Part shown: one piece after another, positions 33,653-44,057 of the stretch
How the letters are laid out: every line of letters starts with the position of its first letter
Numbering within the stretch: the first letter of the stretch is position 1
Origin: Cornus controversa
Lineage: Eukaryota; Streptophyta; Magnoliopsida; Cornales; Cornaceae
Reading direction: 5' to 3'
Length of the DNA: 64,000 bases
NCBI GenBank assembly: GCA_026545225.1
Contig: CM048846.1
Coordinates: forward strand, 85,887,270 to 85,951,269
The notes under the pieces: model-generated
What the model saw: the letters and a program-made list of their open reading frames with translations, nothing else
What the model was told of the DNA's origin: nothing
Database searches by the model: none
Made by a program: the position numbers and the translations under genes

Positions 33653-36600
33653 CTATTTCCGCCAACACACCGCCACTCTATTTCTTCTCCCACCATCAAG
33701 CCATGTGGACTAATTTTTATGAATTTTGATTTGGCTGTAAATCATGATGAAACTAAAATTTGGACTGTTTACATGTCCAGATTTTGATTTGGACTGTATA
33801 TATATATATATAAACCAAAAAGTCAATATATAAGGAAGGCAATTGCACGTGTGATATGTGAATAATGCAATAACATGAGAGCTCAAACAAATCAATTCCC
33901 AAATCATAACTTCACCATAATTGCACAAAGTGAGACATTTTTTCGTATTTTGTCATATCCTATTCTTGTTTGCAACCTCCAAATCGATGATTAGTGTGAT
34001 GGACCCAATTCAAAATCTCTAAAATTTGTAGTATTGTCCATCAACATATATACTTTAAAAACTATGCATATATATTACCAAGTCTCTCTCGAATCTCTCT
34101 CACACATACACATGTACACACATAGAGGCAAGGTTGCATGCCCTTGATCAGTTCATTCAGATCTGTTAGAGAGGATTGAAGATCATCAATAAAGTGAAAT
34201 CCGGCAACCTAAAACCCAGCTCAAGACATCCAGTGTTGGGTTAAGAAATTGAGAAAGAACCCTTCCCCCAAAAGAAAGCACCAAGAATTCACCTTTCAGA
34301 TAACCGCTTTAGTGCCAAAAAAATGAAAAATACGATTTCGATTGAACCCCAAATTGCGATTCCAAAACGAGGAATATATCAAGAAAATGAAAAAAAATAT
34401 AAAAGAATAGAATATAAATTTGTATCACAGTGCATTCAAAATGAGAAAGAAAGAGTTCTAGGGCTTATTTGCACATAGAGAAAAAATAAAAAAGAAACAT
34501 CAAAGTATGAGAATATATATATATATATATATATATGTTATGTTGTGGCCCGAATTTTGTCTCGGCAACGCGACCCGATTTTGACCCGAAAATGGAAAAA
34601 AATTTATGACCTGTTTTTCGCTTGCAGGTTTTGGACCCGGATTAGGACTCTCTTGTAGCCCGATATATAAGGGTATCCAAGGGTTTGGAGTGAGTAACGA
34701 GAGAAAACACTAAAAACACAGAAAGAGAGTGAGAGAGCGAGAGCTAGGGTTTGGGGTTGAAACTTGTAATCTCCTGATTTTTGCATAGTGAAATCTTTCA
34801 CACGATCTTTATCGTGGACGTAGGCACATCGCCGAACCACATAAATTCTTGTGTTCTGTGTGTTGTGCTTGTTTCGTTTTGTGTCGTATTTCGTGATTGT
34901 GCTTGGTTCATCGACTTCTTTTCTCAACAATATATATAGGGTAAATATCATTGACACCCCCTGTGGTTTGGACTTATTTCACACGGATACAAACTTTGCT
35001 TATAACTATCATAGCGACCCCAAGTGATATTTCCGTCACTAACGCCGTTAGTTTAGGCGTAAAATGTCTAATATACCCCCACTTTTTTAATGAAATATAA
35101 TATAAAAAATTTAATTTTCAAAAAGACCAAACTACCCTCTGAAGCTTCCTCTCTCTCATCAATCGTTTCATTCTCATCATAAAAAACCCTCACCACCAAC
35201 CATTGTTCCATTTGTGTGTGTATATATTTACATAGGCAAAACCATTGGAACCCCATTTGTGTGTGTGTGTATATATAATTATAGAGGCAAAACCAATGGA
35301 ATTCGGCATAGGATCTAGCATGAATTTCATCAAACCGCCCTGTTGATCTATAGTTCAAAGATTGGATGAAATTGAACATAGTTCACAGATCGAGCATCTG
35401 TGTAAAGCAAATCCAATCTGCAGGCGTCGGGCTTGGGTCTCACAGGCTCTTTTACACTCCTATCAGTGCCCTTCTCAAAGGAGAAAAAAAAGGCTATTTT
35501 GTTTGTTTTCTCCTTTATTTGGCTCTCTGTGAAGCATCAGTTCTTGGCTCGTCGTAGAGGGGTGTGATGCTCTTTTTTCTCATAGAATGTACATCCTAGT
35601 AAGATTAGTTAGTTGCATCAGGCACAAACCTGAAAGTCAGCTGTTTACTTCTCCAGCTGCAGGTATTGAGGGCTTATATATTTAATATAATTATGGAGTT
35701 TTTGTTATTATTTTGCAGGACTTGCAAAGCCAGGTCCGGTGATTGAAACATTTTGTACTGATGAACTGGTTTCACGTTATGTGAAACTTGATGGAGTTGT
35801 TACTTTGGTTGACTCTAAGCATGCCATGCAACATTTGAATGAAGTGAAACCAAGATTTGTTGTGAATGAGGCAGTGGAACAAGTTGCCTATGCAGACCGT
35901 ATTATTTTAAACAAGGTATATTAGATTTCTTCTTAATAGTCAGGAACTTTACCTAACTTACTATGACTTCCTTCGGAATTCAATGAATTCTTTTGCTCCT
36001 ATCTTTATGCTCTTCTTTGGATAATGTTGGCAGACAGATTTGGTGACCGAGGCTGACTTGGAGGTGTTGACAAAGAGAATTCAGGTAGGCTTTTACCTTG
36101 TACATAGATAGATTTTGCCTATATCTTTGAAATGAGTTACTCATTGAATTGAGAGGGTTAGATGTGTTTTAAAGCTGTGCCAAGAAAATCTGAACTGGTA
36201 TATATGTGAAAAGTGGTAAAACGGTTGTCGGCATTTTTAAATTTATTTGATTCCAGCACAATGATGCTTCTCGTAACACCCTCTGTCTATTGAAATGCAT
36301 GATTTGCAATTTTTAATCTTTAAATTTCTGTACACAATAAATAATTATAACTGTTCACACAATAGATCTCTCTGTATGTGCAGTCAATGGGGGATGAAAC
36401 TAAAAAATAGAAATAAAAGTTCAATGATTGCTTTTGAACCTTGTATATCTGTAGCAAACATGGGTTAATGTTGCAAGTGCTCAATAGCAAACATGTGAGC
36501 ATAATTATCTGCTGCTAAGAGTGATATTAATAATCTGGTAGATTGTTTTGTTATGCAAATTTAGACCGGTCGGTCTATGTGGTTTTGTGATTATAACCTC

Positions 36601-38752
36601 AAAGGAGTAGGACTTGGAATCAAATAGGCAGTATGTTGCTTCATCTTTCCTTGGCATTTTATTGATTCTGCAGCTTTTGGATTTTTGATGCACTTTTGTC
36701 AGCATATCAATGGGATGGCACAGCTAAAGTTGGCTAAATACGGGGTTGTTGACATGGACTTTGTTTTGGGAGTGGGCGGTTATGATCTAGAAAGGTGATT
36801 CAGAGCTTTTTTTGTTATTTTCTTATATTGTTTTTTTCCCTCTTGTTTGTGGTTGGGAAATACAAATGATGCTAGGAAATACAAATGATGCTGCTTATCC
36901 ATATCATAAGTGGTATCACGTAATATCATATTCCAAGACGTGTGAACATGCCATTTCTTTTGCAGAATTGATTCAGAAGTTCAGCCAGATACTGCTCATT
37001 GTGAATCCCATCAACACGAAAGTGCGCATGGTACTGTCATCTGATTCAATATTTTTTCTCTCGCTTTCTTTTTCTCCCCTTGTTTTCCTCCCTTATTCTG
37101 GATCATGGAAAAAAATGGGAGAAGACTGGAACTGAAAATTTTCTTCCTGAATGCAAACTCATTTGGTCTTGCAAGTTTTTTTACTTGCTAAATTTCTCTT
37201 CTAATTTTTTATTGTGTTGCCTTGTGATTTTTTATTGGGTTTAATTAAAAAAATTTCATTTTAATCACAAATATTACCAATTTAAGCTTTACAATATTCC
37301 GGTGAGGCTGGAGGAGCACTAGTATTTGCATTTCTCTATTCTTTTGATAATTTGATCTGATAAATATGTTCTTCATACTTTGTAGTTTTCATCATCATTG
37401 ATATTTTGTTTCTAGATATTCTCTAATAATTAAATGGGTGATTGGATTAATGTGTGCTTATGTTTGTACTATAATATATGTTGTGTAATGGTTATGTAAT
37501 GTTCATGGGTCAGCTTGCCCATTTGGCCCATGATTGTGAAGTTGCTAGAAAGGGCAATATGATTAATTACCTTTTAGCACATGTTATGCATACATAATTA
37601 TCGTTATTTTCCAACAAAAATTAAGGTTATATAGTTAAGCCAGAGCTATACCCGTGATAGATTTCTTATCTGTTTCAATATATAATGCTTAATACAACGG
37701 TAACTGAAGAATATTTAATTCTGACCCATATACAGTTACATCATATTTTCGGACCTCTGTTTGATTTATCTAGCTCAGCATTTCAGCAGAGGGAGTGTTT
37801 GCAATAAAAGTCTAGAATTGCTCATTTCCCCTCAGTAATATTTGTGTCATTTAAATGCTTTATATTAGACTATCATGCGAGATATTATGATAATATGGTA
37901 CTTTTGTCCGAAACGACTTTGAAATCCATTTCTCATGTTTGTTGTTAAGTCATCTTTTTACTTTTTTTTAATAGAACACCACAAAGGACATCATCATGGC
38001 CATCTACATGATTCTGCTGTCTCCAGCGTTAGTATTGTCACCGAGGGAACCCTTGACCTTGATGAGGTAATTCATACTTAAATACTGGTTAGATGGTTAT
38101 TTTTTATTATCTTTATCAACTTGTGGAACTTTATAATGTTTGAAGCCTCACAGTTTGGACATTTGTCCAAGACCCTTTTTTATCTATATATGTTGAGTCA
38201 GCTTCTCACATCCTATTATATGATGCTGCCGTCTTTCAATTTTGTTGCATAAATAGCATAGAAATTGTAACTGAAGAACAGTTGGACCCTACCATAATTT
38301 TTGTTTACTTAATAATTTATACTTTTGGCATTTTTGTGGATTTATATTATCTATATTTAGATCCCACTACCTGCAACTTATTTTCTGGTTTCGCATGATG
38401 CAGGTTGATGATTGGCTTGAAAGACTAGTTGAAGAAAAGGGGGAGGACCTGTACAGGATGAAAGGAGTTTTGTCTGTGAAAGATTCCCACGAGCGTTATG
38501 TTTTTCAGGTTCTCATCTAAGTGCTCACCAACTTACCAGAGTACTTCGCGACTCGATTACAAGTTAAACTTATCTTTTGTGTTGGTCTAATTCTTGTTCA
38601 TCCGTTTCTTTTAGGGGGTGCATTCCACTTTGGATGGCTGCCCCGGCCAGACATGGGGACCCGATGAGAAGAGAATAAACAAACTTGTCTTTATAGGAAG
38701 GAACTTGGATGAAACTTCCCTAAGAAAAGGTTTCAAAGGTTGCCTAGTGTGA
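26381..38752 (+). CDS. CobW/ZNG1-type P-loop GTPase metallochaperone
   Basis: Ten exons join in frame: 26381-26659, 27519-27584, 30185-30365, 35719-35915, 36034-36084, 36703-36794, 36966-37030, 37975-38066, 38404-38508, 38615-38752. All introns are GT-AG and the product is 421 residues. The P-loop GFLGSGKT is at residues 87-94, split by intron 1. The metal-binding CXCC motif (GCLCC) is at 142-146, the Walker-B-like IVIETTG at about 170-176, NKTD at 240-243, a His-rich stretch at about 298-322, and the CobW C-terminal domain at 342-421. The family (G3E GTPases; ZNG1, Arabidopsis At1g26520, At1g15730) delivers zinc or related metals to client proteins. The first 54 residues resemble an organelle presequence, and Met55 (MSSSPNYEPEDAG) could start a cytosolic form. 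The gene appears intact despite a TE-filled third intron. Confidence 0.93.
27585..30184 (+). other. GTPase gene intron 2
   Basis: A 2.6-kb AT-rich intron. A GT run lies near 27958-27973. No recognisable inserted gene or element is seen. Confidence 0.7.
31868..32154. mobile_element. Solo LTR of a Cassandra TRIM retrotransposon
   Basis: A 287-bp LTR starting TGTAATGCCCC and ending GTCGTCACA, flanked by the 5-bp duplication TTTTG (31863-31867, 32155-32159). Diagnostic Cassandra sequences are GGCTTTAAAACGCGTTGTGT, GCCCAAGCGATGTGGGATCG and an internal 5S-rRNA-like segment. There is no second LTR and no internal region, so it is the relic of LTR-LTR recombination in the host intron. Confidence 0.88.
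31921..32015 (-). other. 5S rRNA-like segment inside the Cassandra LTR
   Basis: Read on the minus strand, AGTTAAGCGTGCTT (box A region) and AGTAGTACTAAGATGGGTGACC-type sequence (internal element and box C region, positions about 31941-31960) match plant 5S rRNA. The flanks have diverged. It is part of the LTR, not a 5S gene of the rDNA array. Whether RNA polymerase III still reads it is unknown. Confidence 0.75.
32310..33348. mobile_element. Non-autonomous Mutator-like element with captured coding fragment
   Basis: Left end AGGTTAAATACAATGACC and right end (reverse complement) GGGTTAAATACACTGACC begin terminal inverted repeats of about 62-75 bp. They also share CCTGAGGTTT, TAATTACACTC and GATGAAACTTTTCAAAA. 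A 9-bp target duplication TTATAATTT flanks it (32301-32309, 33349-33357), which is the Mutator signature. The body is 1039 bp and carries an RNase H-like fragment instead of a transposase, the arrangement of a Pack-MULE. Confidence 0.82.
32572..32826 (+). pseudogene. RNase H-like (RVT_3) fragment inside the Mutator-like element
   Basis: An 84-codon open stretch includes GVVNAIYG, then FSVLYTTRETNMVAHELGKL, the C-terminal signature of plant RVT_3 RNase H-like domains (usually REANxVAHxLAKLA). The first half of the domain with its catalytic Asp/Glu is missing, so it cannot be an active RNase H. The source could be a host RNase H-like gene or an L1 element. Expression is not shown. Confidence 0.5.
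34536..34929. mobile_element. Probable solo LTR of a copia element
   Basis: A 394-bp segment begins TGTTATGTTGTGGCCCG and ends TTCTCAACA, with ATATA on both sides (weak evidence because of the TA run). A sequence typical of copia LTR ends, CGTGGACGTAGGCACATCG then CCGAACCACATAAATTCTTG, lies near the right end after a CT-rich leader-like stretch. No internal domain adjoins it. Confidence 0.55.
34939..35090. repeat. Single end of a CCTGTGGTTT-type terminal-repeat element
   Basis: GGGTAAATATCATTGACACC, then CCCTGTGGTTTGG and TTATTTCACACGGATAC resemble the terminal sequence of the 32310 and 3203 elements. No matching inverted end was found downstream, so this is a truncated or very diverged copy. 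Confidence 0.3.
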
Positions 38753-40384
38753 GCAGAATTCGGTCCATGAACGTGTAAACAATTGATGAATAGCACGAAT
38801 GAAGCACCTGACGTGACCATGTCTTTCAGTCATCAACCATTGCATATATCCATGGTTTTGGTTCAGCAATGAATTGGAATCACAGTTTTGTCATGTATAC
38901 ACATAAAACTGTAAAAGTTCAGTTTCTTCAAATATGGACATGAACCCATCTAGACCACATTCTTCAATGTACCATTTTGTGATTTCTGATTAGGATTTAA
39001 CTACTTGTGTTTTTTTGCTGTTGTTTATGCATGTATATATTGTTCTCGTCTTTTGCTATCATTTATTTTTCAGTTATACTGTTTAGATTTTTATTTACAA
39101 TAATTATCAGCAATTTTGGGACTGTACTTGATCAACACTTTTGTCTATTGATTACATCTCTTTGAGATGATGGGTCTGAATCATGTCTGCAGTGATGTCC
39201 TTTGTTTTAGCAGTATCGATATCAGAAATTGTGTTTAGAAAGACGAATTGAAAGATTTATTTCGGAGTTGGGATTTATATTTTTATTTTCATGATAGTAA
39301 TTATTTGGTTCCGAATCATCACGTCCAATTGAACAATACTTGTCTCCGCACTGGTGGAGAGAAACCTCTTTTCATACTTGTTTATTGTGAATGAACCGAA
39401 GGCTTCAAATGCTAGCATGGAGAAACAACACAATGCAGGCATAGACACATTCTCTTGACTGAATTTCTTGCATCTTTTTTTCACAAAATTCACGAAATTT
39501 GTATAATTTTACATAAGATAGAACTGCTATCTCAAGCAAAGAATTTGCTTCATCTGTCTAATCAAATACCAACGTCGTATAAATTGAAAACAACATGCAA
39601 GGCTGGCTATTTAAATCCCATCAACTTCTACCTTCCCAAGTCAAATACTTGAAATTGCATTCAATATGTTGCACCCAACTAACATTTTTGCTCGGTGTCG
39701 ATTATCTCTTTTATATCCATATACACTATAAAGAAGAGAGCAGAAATAATTGTCTTCAAGTATCTTGAATCAGTTAAACTTCACAGTTCAAATAACACCG
39801 CCCTGTATTGATCAAGACATTTAAAAACTAGCCAGAATAAATAAAGGATTGAGAAACTGTTTTGATGGCAAACAGGCGAGCGTTCAGTTTAGTTAGAAAT
39901 TTTGAATCCAGATTTGATTTTCAAATTTGCTATAAGTTTTTTGTATCAAAACAAAGATGTTTATAGCTCAAGGACTGTGTGATTTTTTAAATCCTTTGTC
40001 TCACAACTAGCTCTCCTGACTAACAAGAACTTCATAGAATGTATAAACCTATTGACAATTTTACTTTTACATCTGATGCTGAAACGGAACCAACAGTCTA
40101 AGTTGCTGAATGATTCTCTTTCTAATTTCTCGCTATCTTTTCTTTAAAGAACATAAAAGTAAACTATGGAATAAAAAATTAGCATGCAAATGATCGCATA
40201 CATCCACTCTAAACAATACAAAAAAACATTAGTCTGAAAAAACATAAAAGTGATTTTCGTTTTGTTTTGTAAAAAGAACATAAAAGTGCTGCTTTCTCTA
40301 TAATGGTTTATTAGCCACATGCATAACCATTCCCTGTTTGATAATGTTGACCAATACTCATAACAAAAATATTAAGGCAAAAGG

Positions 40385-40420
<36 letters not shown>

Positions 40421-41755
40421 ACAAGTATGCACTATATTCAGTGATAAGAAGAAATATCATTCTTTTTTTACATGAAAGACCTGCCATGGTAAGAATTTAG
40501 ATGACAGTATAAAGAAACATGATAACACAGTGTAGGCTAGATGCATTATCTCCTGAAATTTTGGACTTCCTTTTTCACAAAATTCTTAGTTAAACAATGA
40601 GGAATTACTACCTCCATCAAAGAATTTGTTTAATCCATCTAACCAAATGATGTTTACATCTTGTAATCTAGATAGCTCTCAGTGGTGAGTCTACTGATTT
40701 AATCCCTGGACTTCTTGATTCACTTGACAGCTTAATGGACACTAATCTGCTATTTGGATTACCTCAGTGCAAATCTCCTGTTGGGAACAAAATGTCATAG
40801 TAAATATTTTCAATGTTGAAGTTCACTACAACAAACATTTTAGAGTTCAACATACTTTATCCTCTCTCACTGGCATTGAGATATTAAAACAGAAAAAAGA
40901 AGCAAACAAAATTCGAAACATGTTTCGTTAAAAGAGGCATGTAAACACATATTATAGGTGGCAACCATTGGCACCTAAATTGACCTCGCATAGTATCTAA
41001 TAGGTTTGCAAATTTGAAAGATGAATTTGCAATGTATTTGTATTGGAAAATTGAACTGGGATAGTTAAAATTAAGTTGATTAAATAATAATCAAATAATT
41101 AGTTTGTTAGAAAAACGGCTGAATATTAGAGCAAGTTGGAAAATTTGAATAATCAATTCGGGTTGAATATCTAAATTCACTATACTTTTATAATATCAAA
41201 AGAAACATGTTCATAACTCCAAGTTCCATTCTACTTTCTCCAATTTGGAGCCTTATATCGGCCTATCCTTGGTGAATGGAACTCCATAATGGTCCAATCC
41301 TGTTTCCAATTTATATATGGGAAAATTTAATTATAGGAAAATAACAAAGAGAAGACTTTGAAAATGACATACATCTAAAATGCACAATGATGAGAACCGT
41401 CCCGAACCCTTTACCTTACTGCTGATATCTTACAGTCATCTACAAAAATAAATTCCAACGATCAGTACATAAGAAAGAAAGTGGCGTTGATACTATTAGT
41501 ACTCACATGTACTTATTAGTTATTTGAAGAGACATTAAACAAAAGCGCACACACATATGTATATATTTGAAAATTTAAGCAAAACACATATAGATATTTA
41601 ATATAAGAAGTTACCTTTTGTAATATGAAATAGCCACCACATGTAATATGAAATAGGTTCTGGTGCTTGGAGCAAGTGCTATCCTATATCACACATTTAT
41701 ACGAACATCTGGTATGTGTACGTTGTATCTTATACCAATCCTCCCCCTTCCCTTC
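38753..41755. other. Intergenic region between the GTPase gene and the LRR pseudogene
   Basis: The first few hundred bases are the GTPase 3' flank. Two similar segments lie in direct order (about 39470-39580 and 40570-40650, sharing TTCACAAAATTC and TCAAAGAATTTG-type blocks). A TA/TG microsatellite lies at 40387-40422. No gene is seen. Confidence 0.45.
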
Positions 41756-42670
41756 TCAGTTCTCGCATCTCCTTTTGAGTTGTTCACCACATCCCAAAAT
41801 TCTCAAAGTTGTGAGATTGGTTAGGCTTTGAATGCTGTCCGGAAGTGACACAAGCTTAGGAAAATACCCAATATTCAACGACTGAAGACATGCAAGATTT
41901 CCCAACCAGTCAGGTAATGATGTTAGCTCTGGACAATTTGAGATCCTTGTAGATTGCAGTGCAGGGACATACTGTAAGGCCTCCGGCAAAACCACCAACT
42001 TGTAATTCGAACAAATTTTCAGTTTTCTAAGGGAATGGATATGTTTAATACCCTCCGGCAGAGAAAGGAGCTCCGAGCAGTGCTGAACAGTCAAACTCTC
42101 AAGGGCTTTGAGGTGTTGCATTCCCTCAGACAAGGACTTCAACTTTCCACAAGAAAAAAGAAGTAAAGAACGGAGAGAGTTGAGGCCTTGTAATCCTTGT
42201 TCTGGCAATGACTCGAGCTCACCACACCATTGGATAGACAGTGACTTAAGAGCACTGAGGTTTGATAACTCATTGGAAAACTCTACGAGTTTGTTAAAAT
42301 AGCTAACGTCCAGATTCTGAAGAGCAGTGAGGTTTCGCAGCATCCCTTCCGGAAAAGAGAGTTGCTCATCATTTTCCCAAATTGAAAGAGAGGTAAGACA
42401 ACTAAGATCTGAGATTGAACTTAATGAGACATCACTGCATCCCCATGCTTTTAAATCTTTGAGTGATGGAAGGGTTGACAATGTCAGTTTAGGGCAACCA
42501 AGAATGTCCAGCCGGGAAAGACAGGGGAATACATCTCTTCCTTCTTACCTTGACAACCTTTCCAGACATGGCAAGTAAGTAAGAAATTTTAAGTACCTCC
42601 AGAGAAGGGAATCTCCTTACTATACCAAAGCACAGATTGATCCCTTTTGTATATGTCCTTGTAAGATAAG
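41725..42670 (-). pseudogene. C-terminal LRR remnant of a CNL (RGA-type) resistance gene
   Basis: A minus-strand frame of 241 codons (42481-41756) consists of leucine-rich repeats in the RGA2-like style: LSCLTSLSIWEND, LKSLSIQWCGELESLPEQGL, LESLTVQHCSELLSLPEGI, LTTLRILGCGEQLKRRCEN. It is not intact. A stop follows RRCEN, after which the family's usual tail (GEDWYKI) continues. Upstream the frame continues only through a stop (LERLSR, stop, EGRDVFPCLSRLDILGCP). No NB-ARC or coiled-coil sequence is present within the next 2 kb. The whole family member would be about 1000-1400 residues and recognise pathogen effectors. This is a decayed fragment. Confidence 0.75.
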
Positions 42671-42689
42671 TAGAGTAACTCAAAACAAA

Positions 42690-42830
42690 ACCCTAAATCA
42701 GCTCATTGGCCTTTGGCTTCTAAGACATATATATATATATATATATATATATCACCACAACAATCCCAAAGAGAGATTGACATCTCTTGAGTTCCAATTC
42801 TCTTCACTTTCCAGTAACGTTGATAGCTTT
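42690..42830 (-). repeat. Displaced copy of the kinase gene's 3' end
   Basis: This 140-bp segment matches 43728-43852 (AGCTCATTGGCCTTTGGC, then ATCACCACAA, then CAGTAACGTTGATAG). The match includes codons for YQRYW-VKRI of the open frame behind the kinase stop, and is followed by several indels. A TA microsatellite has expanded inside the copy (42727-42752). It indicates a second kinase copy or a local duplication, now mostly lost. Confidence 0.7.
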
Positions 42831-43727
42831 GCAAGCCATAACTTGTGGCACTAAATGGCCCAATAACCATTTCACTATTTTTGTGGATCCTATGAAGGTT
42901 GCCAGAGAATATTTCATATTAGAATCAAAACACTTACCCAAAAAGAGCTGAATCAAAATAGTTGTTTTAGAGAGCTTTTCTAAAGCTCTAGACCTAGAAT
43001 CCTCCTCCAATCCTAAGTTTGGGTATCTGAATTTCCTAAGATACAACATAAACATATCTACTAAAATCCCTATCTCCACAACATAAAAGTGACCAGAAAT
43101 AAGCAAGTCTTTAATAATTGACTGTTCTGAGACTCCAATTCACAAAGTGACTGTGTTCTGAGACTCCAACTTAACCATTACTATTTCACTAAGTGACTGT
43201 TCTGAGACTCCAACTCACACACACGAATGTTACTGTTGTTCAAGCATTAAACCACTTACAAATTAAGCACACTATAACATCACATAAGGTTTTTTAATAA
43301 CTGTATATTTCTTATTCTTGCTCTGATAAAAACCACAACTTACAATCACAAAAAACCAAAGTTAACTACTTGGTCAAGTTACTTCTAAGCTGAATGCTAT
43401 CAACCCCTTCTGCATTTTCAGTCTCCACCATCACACATTGGGTGGAAGATTTTGGAAGTCTTTAAAAATTGTATAGCCAACAGCCCATGGTTTTTTGGAG
43501 TTAATATACAGGGGGTATGCCCCTCTCATACTCTGTAAAGGGTAAATTTGTATAGAAGAAGAAGGAATACACAGAACAGGGGGACAAAGTCCATCACACA
43601 TGAAAGGCTGACAGAGGAAAGCCATATCATGAACCAGAGACTCCAAAAAATCGAAGTTAACTAGCAACAAACAAGATCAGAAATAAAAAGTTAGGAACAG
43701 AATCAATAAGAGCAAAAATTTGGATAA
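42831..43727. other. Spacer between the two copies of the kinase 3' end
   Basis: About 900 bp. Minus-strand open frames at 42804-43106 and 43431-43670 encode nothing I recognise. A short direct repeat with GACTGTTCTGAGACTCCAA occurs at 43120-43220. Confidence 0.4.
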
Positions 43728-43760
43728 GCTCATTGGCCTTTGGCCTCCAAGACATATAAA

Positions 43761-44057
43761 TCACCACAATAATTCCAAAGAGAAATTGTCATCATCTCTT
43801 GAACCATATACTGCTGTAATTCTCTTCACTCCCCAGTAACGTTGATAGTATGTTGCATTGGGCTGCTGTTGTGCTTCCTGGACCTCTTCCATTGTTCTTT
43901 TTCTCTTCTTGCAAAGGAGCTGTCCTTCATGTTGTTGTCTGTTAAGCCCTCTCTTCCACATAATCTTGTATGGTTTAATTAAAAGATCGACTGATGAACT
44001 CTGGGATGATGAATCATATGCTGCGTTTCTTGTTTCACTCCAAAAAACTTTGCTTCT
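43761..44057 (-). other. Open frame continuing in phase behind the kinase stop
   Basis: After the kinase stop (44060-44058) the same frame runs 98 codons to the next stop at 43763-43761. It encodes a hydrophilic tail with a basic, NLS-like CKKRKRTMEE block and YYQRYWGVKRI near the end. A run this long is unlikely by chance in AT-rich DNA. It may be the former C-terminal tail cut off by a nonsense change, or a read-through extension. I know no homologue. Confidence 0.45.

Larger units (their letters stand above)
30366..35718 (+). other. GTPase gene intron 3, enlarged by several transposons
   Basis: A 5.35-kb intron between the codons of residue 176. It contains a solo Cassandra LTR (31868-32154), a Mutator-like element (32310-33348), a probable solo copia LTR (34536-34929), a CT run (33622-33648) and several TA runs. 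The remainder (30366-31860, 33360-34530 and 34939-35718) shows no gene. Confidence 0.75.

Noticed and set aside
33495-33713. Leu/Ser-rich frame across a CT microsatellite in the GTPase intron
   Set aside because: Product of the CT run, with no domain.
34604-35379. Minus-strand frames near the solo copia LTR
   Set aside because: They are antisense of the LTR and of low-complexity GT/TA repeats, with no coding signature.
42804-43670. Minus-strand frames of 100 and 79 codons between the LRR remnant and the kinase
   Set aside because: No homology recognised, no conserved motif. The first overlaps the displaced copy of the kinase 3' end.
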